From a virus, in the IMG/VR virus record IMGVR_UViG_3300049596_000225, positions 1-21,663 of that record: a DNA stretch of 21,663 bases. One strand, given 5' to 3'. The notes beneath the pieces were generated by a model. It saw only the letters and a program-made list of their open reading frames with translations, searched no databases and was not told where the DNA came from. Position numbers and translations under genes: made by a program. Shown here one piece after another: positions 6,635-12,952 of this stretch (positions are counted from its first letter, which is position 1; each line of letters starts with the position of its first letter).

Positions 6635-6941
6635 ACTTGCCACCAAATTTTTGATGGGCGAAGATTGTGGATGCGATGCCCGTAAACACAAATTAAACAA
6701 GATGTTCCCAACCCGTCAACCATTGTGCATGACGGAAGATGAATACCATTGGTGGACACATTTTAAGACAGTCAACGACACGACATTGGCCCCAATGGAA
6801 GCAAACAAGATAGCGGAAATATGGTCACGCATATTCCGAAGCAAAAGAATTTACAAACCATGTTCGTGCAACCCCAAGGCGTGGCAAAACATGATTAACG
6901 AATTAACCCAGGTGTATGAAACTTACGAGAAACCTTTGTGA
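6534..6941 (+). CDS. Conserved phage protein with Cys motifs
   Basis: In this 135-residue protein, GVGDMIQKVTQATGI (about 19-33) followed by GEDCGCDARKHKLNKMFP matches a short conserved block in uncharacterised Bacteroidota phage proteins. A second CSCNP lies near 108-112. The Cys pairs may bind zinc. The first 101 bases overlap the end of the sigma-like gene in another frame. An ATG at 6600 would shorten the protein but cut into the conserved GVGDMIQ block. Function unknown. Confidence 0.6.
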   Translation: MQKKNETRKKYTESRPSIGVGDMIQKVTQATGIELATKFLMGEDCGCDARKHKLNKMFPTRQPLCMTEDEYHWWTHFKTVNDTTLAPMEANKIAEIWSRIFRSKRIYKPCSCNPKAWQNMINELTQVYETYEKPL

Positions 6942-7113
6942 TTGTTGTGACCACCACAAAGAATCAACAAAAGAACTGATAAACGAAACGGGGCCAAACA
7001 TTGAACCCAACCAAATTTATATGTGTATAAAATGCCGACAGAAATTTCAAGACCGAGCAAAATGGGGGCCGTGGTTACTCGCCGCCAAAAACTTGCAAAG
7101 CAATACGCCATAA
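6916..7113 (+). CDS. Small zinc-ribbon-like protein
   Basis: This 65-residue protein carries CDCC (8-11) with a nearby HH and CIKC (37-40), a spacing that fits a small zinc ribbon. The C-terminal half ends in basic and Trp-containing FQDRAKWGPW. It overlaps genes on both sides (26 bases before, about 80 after). DNA or RNA binding is plausible but unproven. Confidence 0.5.
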   Translation: MKLTRNLCDCCDHHKESTKELINETGPNIEPNQIYMCIKCRQKFQDRAKWGPWLLAAKNLQSNTP

Positions 7114-7259
7114 TGATTTTACGCGAAGACATGGGCAAAACATGGGAACAAGTGGGAATATCAATGGGCATTAGTCCAAGGGTATGTAATGAACTATATT
7201 TACAAGCGATACGAAATGAAGCCGTGGACAAAGATATATTTAGATTACTTTGGGTATGA
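7032..7259 (+). CDS. Small HTH protein
   Basis: From the ATG at 7032 the product is 75 residues, basic at the N-terminus (RPSKMGAVVTRRQKLAKQ). It has a probable HTH in MGKTWEQVGISMGISPRVCNELYLQAI, where the ISMGISPRV turn is typical. A GTG at 7023 and an ATG at 7062 are alternative starts. The first 82 bases overlap the zinc-ribbon gene. Possibly a transcription regulator or terminase-associated HTH. Function unproven. Confidence 0.45.
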   Translation: MPTEISRPSKMGAVVTRRQKLAKQYAIMILREDMGKTWEQVGISMGISPRVCNELYLQAIRNEAVDKDIFRLLWV

Positions 7260-7335
7260 CAAAAGTGATTGGATCGAGTGCGAAGTCCCAGATTGCGGAA
7301 AGCAAGGGATTGATATAAAAGTTGTAGATGTGTAA
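7216..7335 (+). CDS. 39-aa protein, possible truncated HNH-like relic
   Basis: This is a short but protein-like frame: MKPWTKIYLDYFGYDKSDW, then ECEVPDCGKQGIDIKVVDV and a stop. In longer Bacteroidota phage proteins I recall, a similar opening and a C-x(2-4)-C pair lead into a DIHHI HNH block. Here the block ends at IDIKVVDV with no histidines, so the gene may be a truncated relative. It overlaps the HTH gene by 44 bases. It stands 23 bases before an intact HNH gene. The relation is from memory and not checked. Confidence 0.4.
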   Translation: MKPWTKIYLDYFGYDKSDWIECEVPDCGKQGIDIKVVDV

Positions 7336-7346
7336 CATCTTATGCG

Positions 7347-7354
7347 TATCTTTG
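7347..7354 (+). promoter_or_regulatory. -7 element at the HNH gene
   Basis: TATCTTTG matches TAnnTTTG exactly. A TTG at 7322-7324 gives a 22-base spacing, so the -33 is weak. The HNH start codon is only 4 bases after the element, so the transcript would be leaderless or start inside the codon. Confidence 0.5.
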
Positions 7355-7358
7355 AACT

Positions 7359-7973
7359 ATGAAATGTATAGTTTGTAAAACCGAATTTGTGCAAAAAACA
7401 AGTGTGCATAAATGTTGCTCAAAAAAATGCAAAGAGAAATATCAAGGCGATAAACGAAGCAAGAAGCCACCAACAAAAATTTGTGGTGTTTGCAAAGTGG
7501 AGTTTAAGCCATACACATCTTTGGATAAATTTTGTAGTGCCAATTGCCGTGTTGAAAATCAAAAGTCAAAGCGTTCATCACGATGGAGTGAGGAATCGAC
7601 CGCAAAAAGAATGGGCAAAAACAACCCAGGATATCGAAATGGTATGTATGTACGAAGCACACAAAGAAACGAGGAAGGACAAAGACTATTTTTAAGGATT
7701 CGTAATGGCATGAGGGAACGAATGAAAAATGAACATGGATTTATTTATTGTGAAAGATGCGAAACCACATCAACATACCAATTTGAAATGCACCATGTTG
7801 TGTATCGCAGCGAAAAACCAAACCACCCACATCTACATGACGAACGAAATTTGATTAATCTTTGTATGGAATGCCACAATTGGTATCATAAAGCAAAAGA
7901 AAATCGTTCTATATTGGTAGAAACCCGTAAATTGTATGAACTATTCGGGGAAGATGTCAGAAATAAAAACTAA
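7359..7973 (+). CDS. HNH homing endonuclease-like protein
   Basis: This 204-residue endonuclease probably cuts DNA and may spread its own gene. Two N-terminal zinc-finger-like units are visible (C3/C6 with C19-C24, and C42/C45 with C59/C63). They are followed by a NUMOD3-like DNA-binding string RMGKNNPGYRNGM (about 84-96) found in homing enzymes. The HNH domain has CERC (131-134), the catalytic-type HH (145-146), NLINLCMECH (164-173) and a final His177. The start at 7359 is favoured because the first Cys pair begins at residue 3. It seems to carry its own promoter, unlike its coupled neighbours. Confidence 0.8.
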   Translation: MKCIVCKTEFVQKTSVHKCCSKKCKEKYQGDKRSKKPPTKICGVCKVEFKPYTSLDKFCSANCRVENQKSKRSSRWSEESTAKRMGKNNPGYRNGMYVRSTQRNEEGQRLFLRIRNGMRERMKNEHGFIYCERCETTSTYQFEMHHVVYRSEKPNHPHLHDERNLINLCMECHNWYHKAKENRSILVETRKLYELFGEDVRNKN

Positions 7974-7977
7974 GATT

Positions 7978-8484
7978 ATGATTGAAGCATACAACATAAA
8001 CGAGATACACCCCAACGAGTCAAATCCAAGGACGATCCGCGATTTTAAGTTTGAGCAATTGGTCAAGTCAATTCGGGAGTTTCCAGATATGACCATGGTT
8101 CGCCCGTTAATTATCAACCAAGACAATATGATTTTGGGAGGGAACCAAAGATTTATGGCAATGAAAGAACTTGGGTTTACAACAGTACCTTGCCAAAAAG
8201 TTGATTGGAGTGCAGAACGCCAAAGGGAATTTTTAATCCGCGACAACACCAATTACGGATCGTGGGATTGGGATGCACTTGCCAACGATTTTAACGCAGA
8301 CGATTTGGAAGATTGGGGATTGGAATTACCAAAGGTTATTGATGAGGTGGAGGAAGAACCAACCATTGATACCCAAAAAATAACATTGGAGTACACGCCC
8401 GATGAATACAAGCAAGTAAAAAAAGCACTTCAAAAAATAGCATCAACCCCCGAACAAGCCGTTTGGAAATTATTAGAATTATGA
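7978..8484 (+). CDS. ParB/Srx-fold nuclease-domain protein
   Basis: This 168-residue protein has a ParB N-terminal-like fold: NINEIHPNESNPRTIRD (6-22), IREFPDMTMVRPLII, then the nucleotide-binding loop MILGGNQRFMAMKELG (51-66). A Trp-rich segment SWDWDALANDF and acidic C-terminal region follow. In phages such proteins often sit just before the terminase genes, and relatives include CTPase/nuclease and methyltransferase-linked ParB domains. There is no DNA-binding HTH of the chromosomal ParB type, so plasmid-style partition is unlikely. ATGs at 7936 and 7954 are possible but overlap the HNH gene. Confidence 0.75.
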   Translation: MIEAYNINEIHPNESNPRTIRDFKFEQLVKSIREFPDMTMVRPLIINQDNMILGGNQRFMAMKELGFTTVPCQKVDWSAERQREFLIRDNTNYGSWDWDALANDFNADDLEDWGLELPKVIDEVEEEPTIDTQKITLEYTPDEYKQVKKALQKIASTPEQAVWKLLEL

Positions 8485-8654
8485 AAGCATGGAGAGAAAC
8501 CAACCGAACCACCCCCATTGATAATGAATGGGTATTAATTGACACTAAACAGATTGGATACATAATGGAGGACCAATGGTATTTGGCCCACGATGATAGC
8601 CCAATTGCCACACCATTTATGTGGATGCCGATTCCAATTTTACCTTTTGATTGA
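8481..8654 (+). CDS. DUF551-like small protein
   Basis: This 57-residue protein has the DUF551 pattern: W-x-L/I near the start, VLIDTKQIGYIMEDQWYLAHDD in the middle and a closing TPFMWMPIPILPF, where the family usually has a THWMPLPEPP-like end. The role is unknown in phages generally. It starts at an ATGA overlap with the ParB-like gene; a TTG at 8463 is less likely. Confidence 0.6.
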   Translation: MKAWRETNRTTPIDNEWVLIDTKQIGYIMEDQWYLAHDDSPIATPFMWMPIPILPFD

Positions 8655-8656
8655 TT

Positions 8657-8866
8657 ATGACACCACAAGACAAAGCCAAAGAGTTGGTTGACAAATTCAC
8701 CGTGGTTGGATTGCAACAACGAAACGAAGGAATCCAATGTGCATTGATTTGTGTTGATGAGATAGTTAAAGAAATTCAATGCAACGCATTTGACTTTGGG
8801 GCAACTGTCCCAATGTCCGTGTACACATATTGGAAAAATGTAAAAAAACAAATCGAATTATTGTGA
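8657..8866 (+). CDS. Conserved hypothetical protein, 69 aa
   Basis: This is a helical protein opening with MTPQDKAKELVDKF and continuing QCALICVDEIVKEIQ, a signature I recognise from many small uncharacterised Bacteroidota phage and prophage proteins. The C-terminus holds an aromatic YTYWKNVKKQIELL helix. It is separated from the previous gene by 2 bases. Function unknown. Confidence 0.65.
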   Translation: MTPQDKAKELVDKFTVVGLQQRNEGIQCALICVDEIVKEIQCNAFDFGATVPMSVYTYWKNVKKQIELL

Positions 8867-8881
8867 AACAAAAGTGAAATT

Positions 8882-9205
8882 ATGGCAAACGAACAAAACT
8901 TAACACCATTTGAAAAGGGGACAGTCCCAAACCCCAATGGCAGACCCAAGGGAAGCAAGAACCGAAGCACCATCGCACGGAAGTGGTTGGAGGTAATGCA
9001 AGACACCAAGAACCCCATCACGGGTGAATTGGAAAAACTAAGCCAAGAAGATTTAATAACACTTGCAATGATACACAAGGCAAGGAAAGGTGATGTTGGT
9101 GCGTACAAACAATTGATGGATTCGGGATTCGGTATGCCCACCCAACAAATTGATGTTACTACGGAAAAACCAATCTTTAACGGCATTGATTTGGATGTGA
9201 AGTAA
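8882..9205 (+). CDS. Terminase small subunit-like (DUF5681)
   Basis: This 107-residue protein has the FEKGTVPNPNGRPKGSKNRST opening (about 11-31) typical of DUF5681 proteins found immediately upstream of phage terminase large subunits. A basic patch there may bind DNA. Helices follow: LITLAMIHKARKGDVGAYKQLMD. Direct 1-base overlap with the terminase large-subunit gene supports a small-subunit-like packaging role, in which it would recognise phage DNA and regulate the ATPase, though this role has not been shown for the family. Confidence 0.7.
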   Translation: MANEQNLTPFEKGTVPNPNGRPKGSKNRSTIARKWLEVMQDTKNPITGELEKLSQEDLITLAMIHKARKGDVGAYKQLMDSGFGMPTQQIDVTTEKPIFNGIDLDVK

Positions 9206-10362
9206 TGTTGCAAACCACGACCGCCCAGAGTAAAATTGCCAACCTGCGGAAGCGGGTTAGAATCGTGCGTGGTGGAACATCCTCATCAAAAACATTCAGT
9301 ATCATTCCGATGCTTATCACATACGCGGTGCAAAACGCAAAGTGTGAAATTAGCGTGGTATCGGAAACCATACCGCATTTGCGAAGGGGCGCAATCCGTG
9401 ACTTCCTAAAAATCATGGACATGGTGGGAATGTACGACCCAAACAAGTGGAACAAATCATCATTGACTTACACATTCTCAAACGATAGTTACATTGAATT
9501 TTTTAGTGCCGACCAACCCCAAAAATTAAGGGGCGCAAGGCGTGATGTGTTATTTGTAAACGAGTGCAACAACATAGATTGGGAATCGTATTACCAACTT
9601 TCCATTCGTACAAGAAAGTTCATTTACCTTGACTATAACCCAGTGCGTGAATTTTGGGTTGATTCAGAATTGATTGGTGACCCCGATGCGGAAATGATTG
9701 TATTGACTTACAAGGACAATGAAGCACTTGACCCCGCGATTGTAAACGAGATTGAGAAAGCCCGTGTAAAGGGTGAAACAAGCAATTATTGGCGGAACTG
9801 GTTTTTAGTATATGGGTTAGGACAAATCGGAAACTTACAAGGTGTTATATTCAGCAATTGGCAAACCATTGACACCATTCCCGAGGATGCGAGGTTGCTT
9901 GGTGTTGGTGTGGATTTTGGTTATACAAACGACCCTACCGCCATCGTTGCCGTTTATGAATACAATGGTCAAAGAATCATCGATGAGGTCGCATATCGCA
10001 CGGGAATGCTAAATTCAGACATTGCCAAGGCATTGCCGAACTTTGTACCCGTTTATGCGGATAGTGCCGAACCCAAATCAATTGATGAAATTAAAAGATA
10101 CGGGATAAGAATCAAGGGAGTGACTAAGGGCAAGGATTCCATTAACTATGGAATACAGATAATGCAATCACAATCGTACCTTATCACATCCACATCCACT
10201 AATTTAATCAAGGAGTTGCGGAATTATTGTTGGGATAGCGACGCCCAGGGGCGAAGTATGAACAACCCCATTGGAACGGATCACGCAATCGATAGTTGGC
10301 GTTATCATGAAATGATGGCATTGGGGATAAAAAGTAATTACGGAAATTACGATATTAGGTAA
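9205..10362 (+). CDS. terL: Terminase large subunit
   Basis: This is the 385-residue ATPase-nuclease motor that packages phage DNA into the procapsid. The Walker A variant GGTSSSKT is at 23-30, the Walker B RDVLFVNE at 113-120, and the coupling region YLDYNPVREFW near 141-151. The RNase H-like nuclease domain begins with GVDFGYTNDP (Asp237), followed by YADSAEP (Asp286) and the C-terminal DHAIDSWRY. The order and size match phage terminase large subunits of the PBSX/Terminase_3 kind. No portal gene follows directly, which is unusual. Its ATG shares one base with the small-subunit stop. Confidence 0.93.
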   Translation: MLQTTTAQSKIANLRKRVRIVRGGTSSSKTFSIIPMLITYAVQNAKCEISVVSETIPHLRRGAIRDFLKIMDMVGMYDPNKWNKSSLTYTFSNDSYIEFFSADQPQKLRGARRDVLFVNECNNIDWESYYQLSIRTRKFIYLDYNPVREFWVDSELIGDPDAEMIVLTYKDNEALDPAIVNEIEKARVKGETSNYWRNWFLVYGLGQIGNLQGVIFSNWQTIDTIPEDARLLGVGVDFGYTNDPTAIVAVYEYNGQRIIDEVAYRTGMLNSDIAKALPNFVPVYADSAEPKSIDEIKRYGIRIKGVTKGKDSINYGIQIMQSQSYLITSTSTNLIKELRNYCWDSDAQGRSMNNPIGTDHAIDSWRYHEMMALGIKSNYGNYDIR

Positions 10363-10363
10363 T

Positions 10364-10394
10364 TTTGTTTATTTCGTGTTTATTTGTATCTTTG
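10364..10394 (+). promoter_or_regulatory. Consensus Bacteroidota promoter
   Basis: TTTG (10364-10367), a 19-base spacer and TATCTTTG (10387-10394) match the consensus perfectly. The downstream AAAAGACAAAT matches the promoter at 8-15 base for base. The methyltransferase start codons at 10404/10407 begin 9-12 bases after the -7, so the leader is only a few nt. This makes the next three genes an independently transcribed unit. Confidence 0.8.
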
Positions 10395-10406
10395 AAAAGA
10401 CAAATG

Positions 10407-11732
10407 ATGAAACACGGTAGTTTATTTTCGGGAATTGGAGGATTTGATTTAGCATCTGAATGGATGGGATGGGAAAATGTTTTCCATTGCGAGTGGAACG
10501 AATTTGGTAAAAAAGTGTTGCACCATTATTGGCCGAACGCAGAATCATTTGATGACATTACAAAAACCGACTTTACAAAATATGCAAACAAAATTGACAT
10601 TCTCACAGGAGGATTCCCATGCCAACCCTATTCCCAAGCAGGACAACGCAAAGGAAAAGAAGATGAACGCCATTTGTGGCCCCAGATGCTTCGAGCAATA
10701 CGGGAGATTAAACCAAAGTACATCGTGGGGGAAAATGTTTTTGGGTTGCTTAATTGGAATGGAGGGATGGTATTCGACGAGGTGCATTCTGACTTGGAAC
10801 TTGAGGGGTACGAAGTCCAGGCCGTGGTTATACCTGCGGCGGCGGTCAATGCCCCACACGGAAGGGATAGAGTATGGTTCGTCGCTTCCCACACCGATAG
10901 CAGGGGATTGGAAGGGTCAACGGAGGTCGGACGGAACGGCATCAATGTTGAGTGGGAAAGCAAGTTTGGGATTATTACCAACACCAAATTCAAGTCCGAG
11001 GGAAGTGACGGAGGAACAAACGATGAAACGGAAGGAAACATACGGAGGGGAAACGAGGGCAATGTATTTGGAACATTACGCGGTGATGGGAATGCTACCA
11101 ACCCCGAATACTTGCGATGCGAACAATGCCAACAACAAGGACAATCACGATGTGAAAAGGGGATATTTGAGGGGGTTTGCATCTATGGGATTACTACCGA
11201 CACCAACAGCATCAGCAATCGGGGAAAGTCAAAGCAATCACCAGCTGCACATAAGCAAGGAAGGGGTGGCGAAACCAATACGGGAATCGGGAATGAAGGG
11301 GAACAGCAATTTATACGCGACACTACAAGTGAGGGGCTTGATTCCAACACCGACAGCGTGCGATTACAACACACCGAGGAAACCAGAAACATTCAAGAAA
11401 GCACAAGAACGACACAAAGCGAAGGGAGTGAACTTACAGAATCCATTGAAACAAATGGCAGCGATGGGAATGTTACCGACACCACAAGCCCAGGAGGGGG
11501 AAAAGATAACGGGTTTGGAAAATCAAGATTCAATGACCAAACGAGTTCGACAAATAGTTGGGACAACTTCCCAACTCAATCCCCGATTTGTGGCGGAGAT
11601 GATGGGCTTCCCACCGAATTGGACGGAATTACCTTTTCAAAATGGAGAAACGAATCCATAAAAGCATACGGGAACGCGATAGTCCCACAAGTGGCATACC
11701 AAATTTTCAAAGCAATACAAGAAACGATATGA
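10407..11732 (+). CDS. C5-cytosine DNA methyltransferase
   Basis: This 441-residue enzyme transfers a methyl group from SAM to cytosine C5 in phage DNA, probably to evade host restriction. Motif I is SLFSGIGGFDLA (5-16), motif IV GGFPCQPYSQAG with Cys72, motif VI VGENVFG (107-113) and motif VIII NAPHGRDRVWFVA (148-160). Motif X-like GNAIVPQ is at 422-428. Residues about 161-370, where the target-recognition domain should be, are low-complexity in this frame and rich in Gly, Thr, Asn, Ser and Glu. The +1 frame is open across the same DNA and looks more like a recognition domain. A start at 10365 would precede the promoter -7 element. ATGA-coupled to the next gene. Confidence 0.85.
   Translation: MKHGSLFSGIGGFDLASEWMGWENVFHCEWNEFGKKVLHHYWPNAESFDDITKTDFTKYANKIDILTGGFPCQPYSQAGQRKGKEDERHLWPQMLRAIREIKPKYIVGENVFGLLNWNGGMVFDEVHSDLELEGYEVQAVVIPAAAVNAPHGRDRVWFVASHTDSRGLEGSTEVGRNGINVEWESKFGIITNTKFKSEGSDGGTNDETEGNIRRGNEGNVFGTLRGDGNATNPEYLRCEQCQQQGQSRCEKGIFEGVCIYGITTDTNSISNRGKSKQSPAAHKQGRGGETNTGIGNEGEQQFIRDTTSEGLDSNTDSVRLQHTEETRNIQESTRTTQSEGSELTESIETNGSDGNVTDTTSPGGGKDNGFGKSRFNDQTSSTNSWDNFPTQSPICGGDDGLPTELDGITFSKWRNESIKAYGNAIVPQVAYQIFKAIQETI
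10477..11661 (+). CDS. Overlapping +1 frame inside the methyltransferase
   Basis: This 394-codon frame has no stop and lies within the methyltransferase gene in the +1 frame. From about residue 135 it reads like a C5-methyltransferase recognition region: LPTPIAGDWKG, then further GLLPTP, GMLPTP, GLLPTP, GLIPTP and GMLPTP units at 10975, 11095, 11194, 11341 and 11473, then LNPRFVAEMMGFPPNWTEL. Its first 130 codons, which overlap motifs I-VIII of the other frame, match nothing I recognise. The third frame is closed by many stops (for example 10898, 11006, 11084). Expression might come from +1 frameshifting near 10880-10890, from internal initiation, or not at all. Coordinates mark the open frame, not a proven start. 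Confidence 0.4.
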   Translation: MFSIASGTNLVKKCCTIIGRTQNHLMTLQKPTLQNMQTKLTFSQEDSHANPIPKQDNAKEKKMNAICGPRCFEQYGRLNQSTSWGKMFLGCLIGMEGWYSTRCILTWNLRGTKSRPWLYLRRRSMPHTEGIEYGSSLPTPIAGDWKGQRRSDGTASMLSGKASLGLLPTPNSSPREVTEEQTMKRKETYGGETRAMYLEHYAVMGMLPTPNTCDANNANNKDNHDVKRGYLRGFASMGLLPTPTASAIGESQSNHQLHISKEGVAKPIRESGMKGNSNLYATLQVRGLIPTPTACDYNTPRKPETFKKAQERHKAKGVNLQNPLKQMAAMGMLPTPQAQEGEKITGLENQDSMTKRVRQIVGTTSQLNPRFVAEMMGFPPNWTELPFQNGETNP

Positions 11733-12169
11733 CAAGCCATCACCAGCAATTACACAACCAAAGACAAGAAATTAAACGACTGCGCTTATTGTTAGTTCAT
11801 ATACAAAGCGAAGCCCTAAGCAAAATCCAATCGTTAAAGCGTGAAATAATAAACCCACGGGTTGATTTTAACGATGCACCCAACCATTGGAAGGAAGTAT
11901 TACGGGCGGTTTGCACAGTATCAGAATTAACCCCCGATGAAATACTTTGCCCATCGCGGAAACGGGCATCGTTATACGCCCGTCACATGTTTAACTTTAT
12001 TTGCAGAAAAAGGTTAGGGATGCCGTGGGCAGAAATTGGTCGGATTATCCATCGCGACCATTCAACGGCAATCAATTCGGTAAACGAGTTTAGCAACATT
12101 TTGCACACCGATAAGGAGGTGCAAAGGCAATACGCCAAAGTGTGTGTATTATTGAACGAGGTATTATGA
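11729..12169 (+). CDS. DnaA domain IV-like DNA-binding protein
   Basis: This 146-residue protein lacks the AAA+ ATPase but ends in a DnaA domain IV-like unit: LTPDEILCPSRKRASLYARHMFNFICRKR, then MPWAEIGRIIHRDHSTAINSV. RDHSTA at 109-114 corresponds to the DnaA signature that reads DnaA boxes. A coiled-coil-like N-terminal helix spans about 8-42. It might bind DnaA boxes in the host or phage origin and either recruit or block host DnaA. The start at 11729 makes an ATGA overlap with the methyltransferase; the longer frame from 11642 would extend into that gene. The family call rests on the motif. Confidence 0.8.
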   Translation: MTSHHQQLHNQRQEIKRLRLLLVHIQSEALSKIQSLKREIINPRVDFNDAPNHWKEVLRAVCTVSELTPDEILCPSRKRASLYARHMFNFICRKRLGMPWAEIGRIIHRDHSTAINSVNEFSNILHTDKEVQRQYAKVCVLLNEVL

Positions 12170-12912
12170 ACATTATAAATTTTAGCGGTGGCCGAACATC
12201 CGCGTATATGACCAAACGCTTAATTGATGAAGGTGGCCAATACATTGTTACTTTTCAGAATACGGGAAAGGAGATGCCACAAACACTTGAATTTATTAAT
12301 GAGTGTGATAAGCGTTGGAATCTAAACATAGTGTGGTTGGAGTATCGTAAACCCGCAACCTTTGAAGTGGTAACCTACGAAACCGCATCACGCCAAGGCG
12401 AACCATTTAATCAATTATTGGAACAACGACCATCTGGAATACCTAATCAACAATTCAGATTCTGCACGATGGAATTAAAAATTGAGACATTGCGAAGATA
12501 TTTGAAATCACTTGGGATAAAGCAATACACATCTTTTAACGGGATAAGGTATGACGAACCAAGAAGGTGGGCAAAGATAAACGCAACTGATTTAGATGTT
12601 GAATTGCCATTGGTTAAGTGGAAAACAACAAAGCCAGATGTATTGAGTTGGTGGAAACAACAAGCATTTGATTTGATGGTGAATGAACCATACGGAAATT
12701 GCGATGGGTGTTTTTTGAAAGGCAAAGGCAAGTTGTCAATTATCGCCAAAGAAAAACCCGAATTATTTGATTGGTGGATCAAACACGAAACCGAATCGGG
12801 AAACACATTTAAGAAGGAAATCAGTTACCAACAAATCAAAGACAAGGCACAATCGCAACTTGGGTTGTGGGATGATGACCCATCGTTTGAGTGTTTCTGC
12901 AATGTAGATTAG
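12166..12912 (+). CDS. PAPS reductase-like PP-loop protein
   Basis: This 248-residue protein belongs to the adenine-nucleotide alpha-hydrolase superfamily related to PAPS reductase. The PP-loop FSGGRTS (6-12) binds ATP or an adenylated substrate. Conserved elements follow: TFQNTGKEMPQTLEF, RFCTMELKIETLRRYL, FNGIRYDEPRRW and the CDGCFLKGKGKL block. In phages these proteins are common but their substrate is unproven. DNA phosphorothioation (DndC-like), nucleobase modification and sulfur metabolism are possible. Location beside a DNA methyltransferase favours DNA modification, but that is an inference. The start is chosen at 12166 for the ATGA overlap. Confidence 0.75.
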   Translation: MNIINFSGGRTSAYMTKRLIDEGGQYIVTFQNTGKEMPQTLEFINECDKRWNLNIVWLEYRKPATFEVVTYETASRQGEPFNQLLEQRPSGIPNQQFRFCTMELKIETLRRYLKSLGIKQYTSFNGIRYDEPRRWAKINATDLDVELPLVKWKTTKPDVLSWWKQQAFDLMVNEPYGNCDGCFLKGKGKLSIIAKEKPELFDWWIKHETESGNTFKKEISYQQIKDKAQSQLGLWDDDPSFECFCNVD

Positions 12913-12931
12913 GGGGTTAACAACAAACCCC
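12913..12931 (+). terminator. Terminator-like hairpin after the PP-loop gene
   Basis: GGGGTT (12913-12918) pairs with AACCCC (12926-12931) over a 7-base loop directly after the stop codon, followed by GTTTC and an AT-rich stretch. The T-run is short, so termination may be partial. It closes the unit that begins at the promoter 10364-10394. Confidence 0.5.
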
Positions 12932-12952
12932 GTTTCAATCGTTTTATAATTA

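Noticed and set aside
7256-7318. 20-codon frame beginning with an ATGA overlap
   Set aside because: Too short to support; the same DNA in another frame encodes the more protein-like 39-residue product at 7216-7335.
8336-8851. 171-codon minus-strand frame
   Set aside because: Overlaps three well supported plus-strand genes and has no recognisable features.
10365-10406. Upstream extension of the methyltransferase from an ATG at 10365
   Set aside because: It would start inside the promoter, before the -7 element, and adds a hydrophobic stretch not seen in this enzyme family; the start at 10404/10407 fits both promoter and motif I.
10628-11182. 184-codon open frame on the minus strand within the methyltransferase
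   Set aside because: Low-complexity Ser/Pro/Phe translation with no motif; it looks like the antisense shadow of a region already open in two plus frames.
12945-12950. TATAAT box just before the chaperone-like gene
   Set aside because: It matches the proteobacterial -10, not the Bacteroidota consensus, has no -35, and lies 2 bases from the ATG; probably AT-rich chance.
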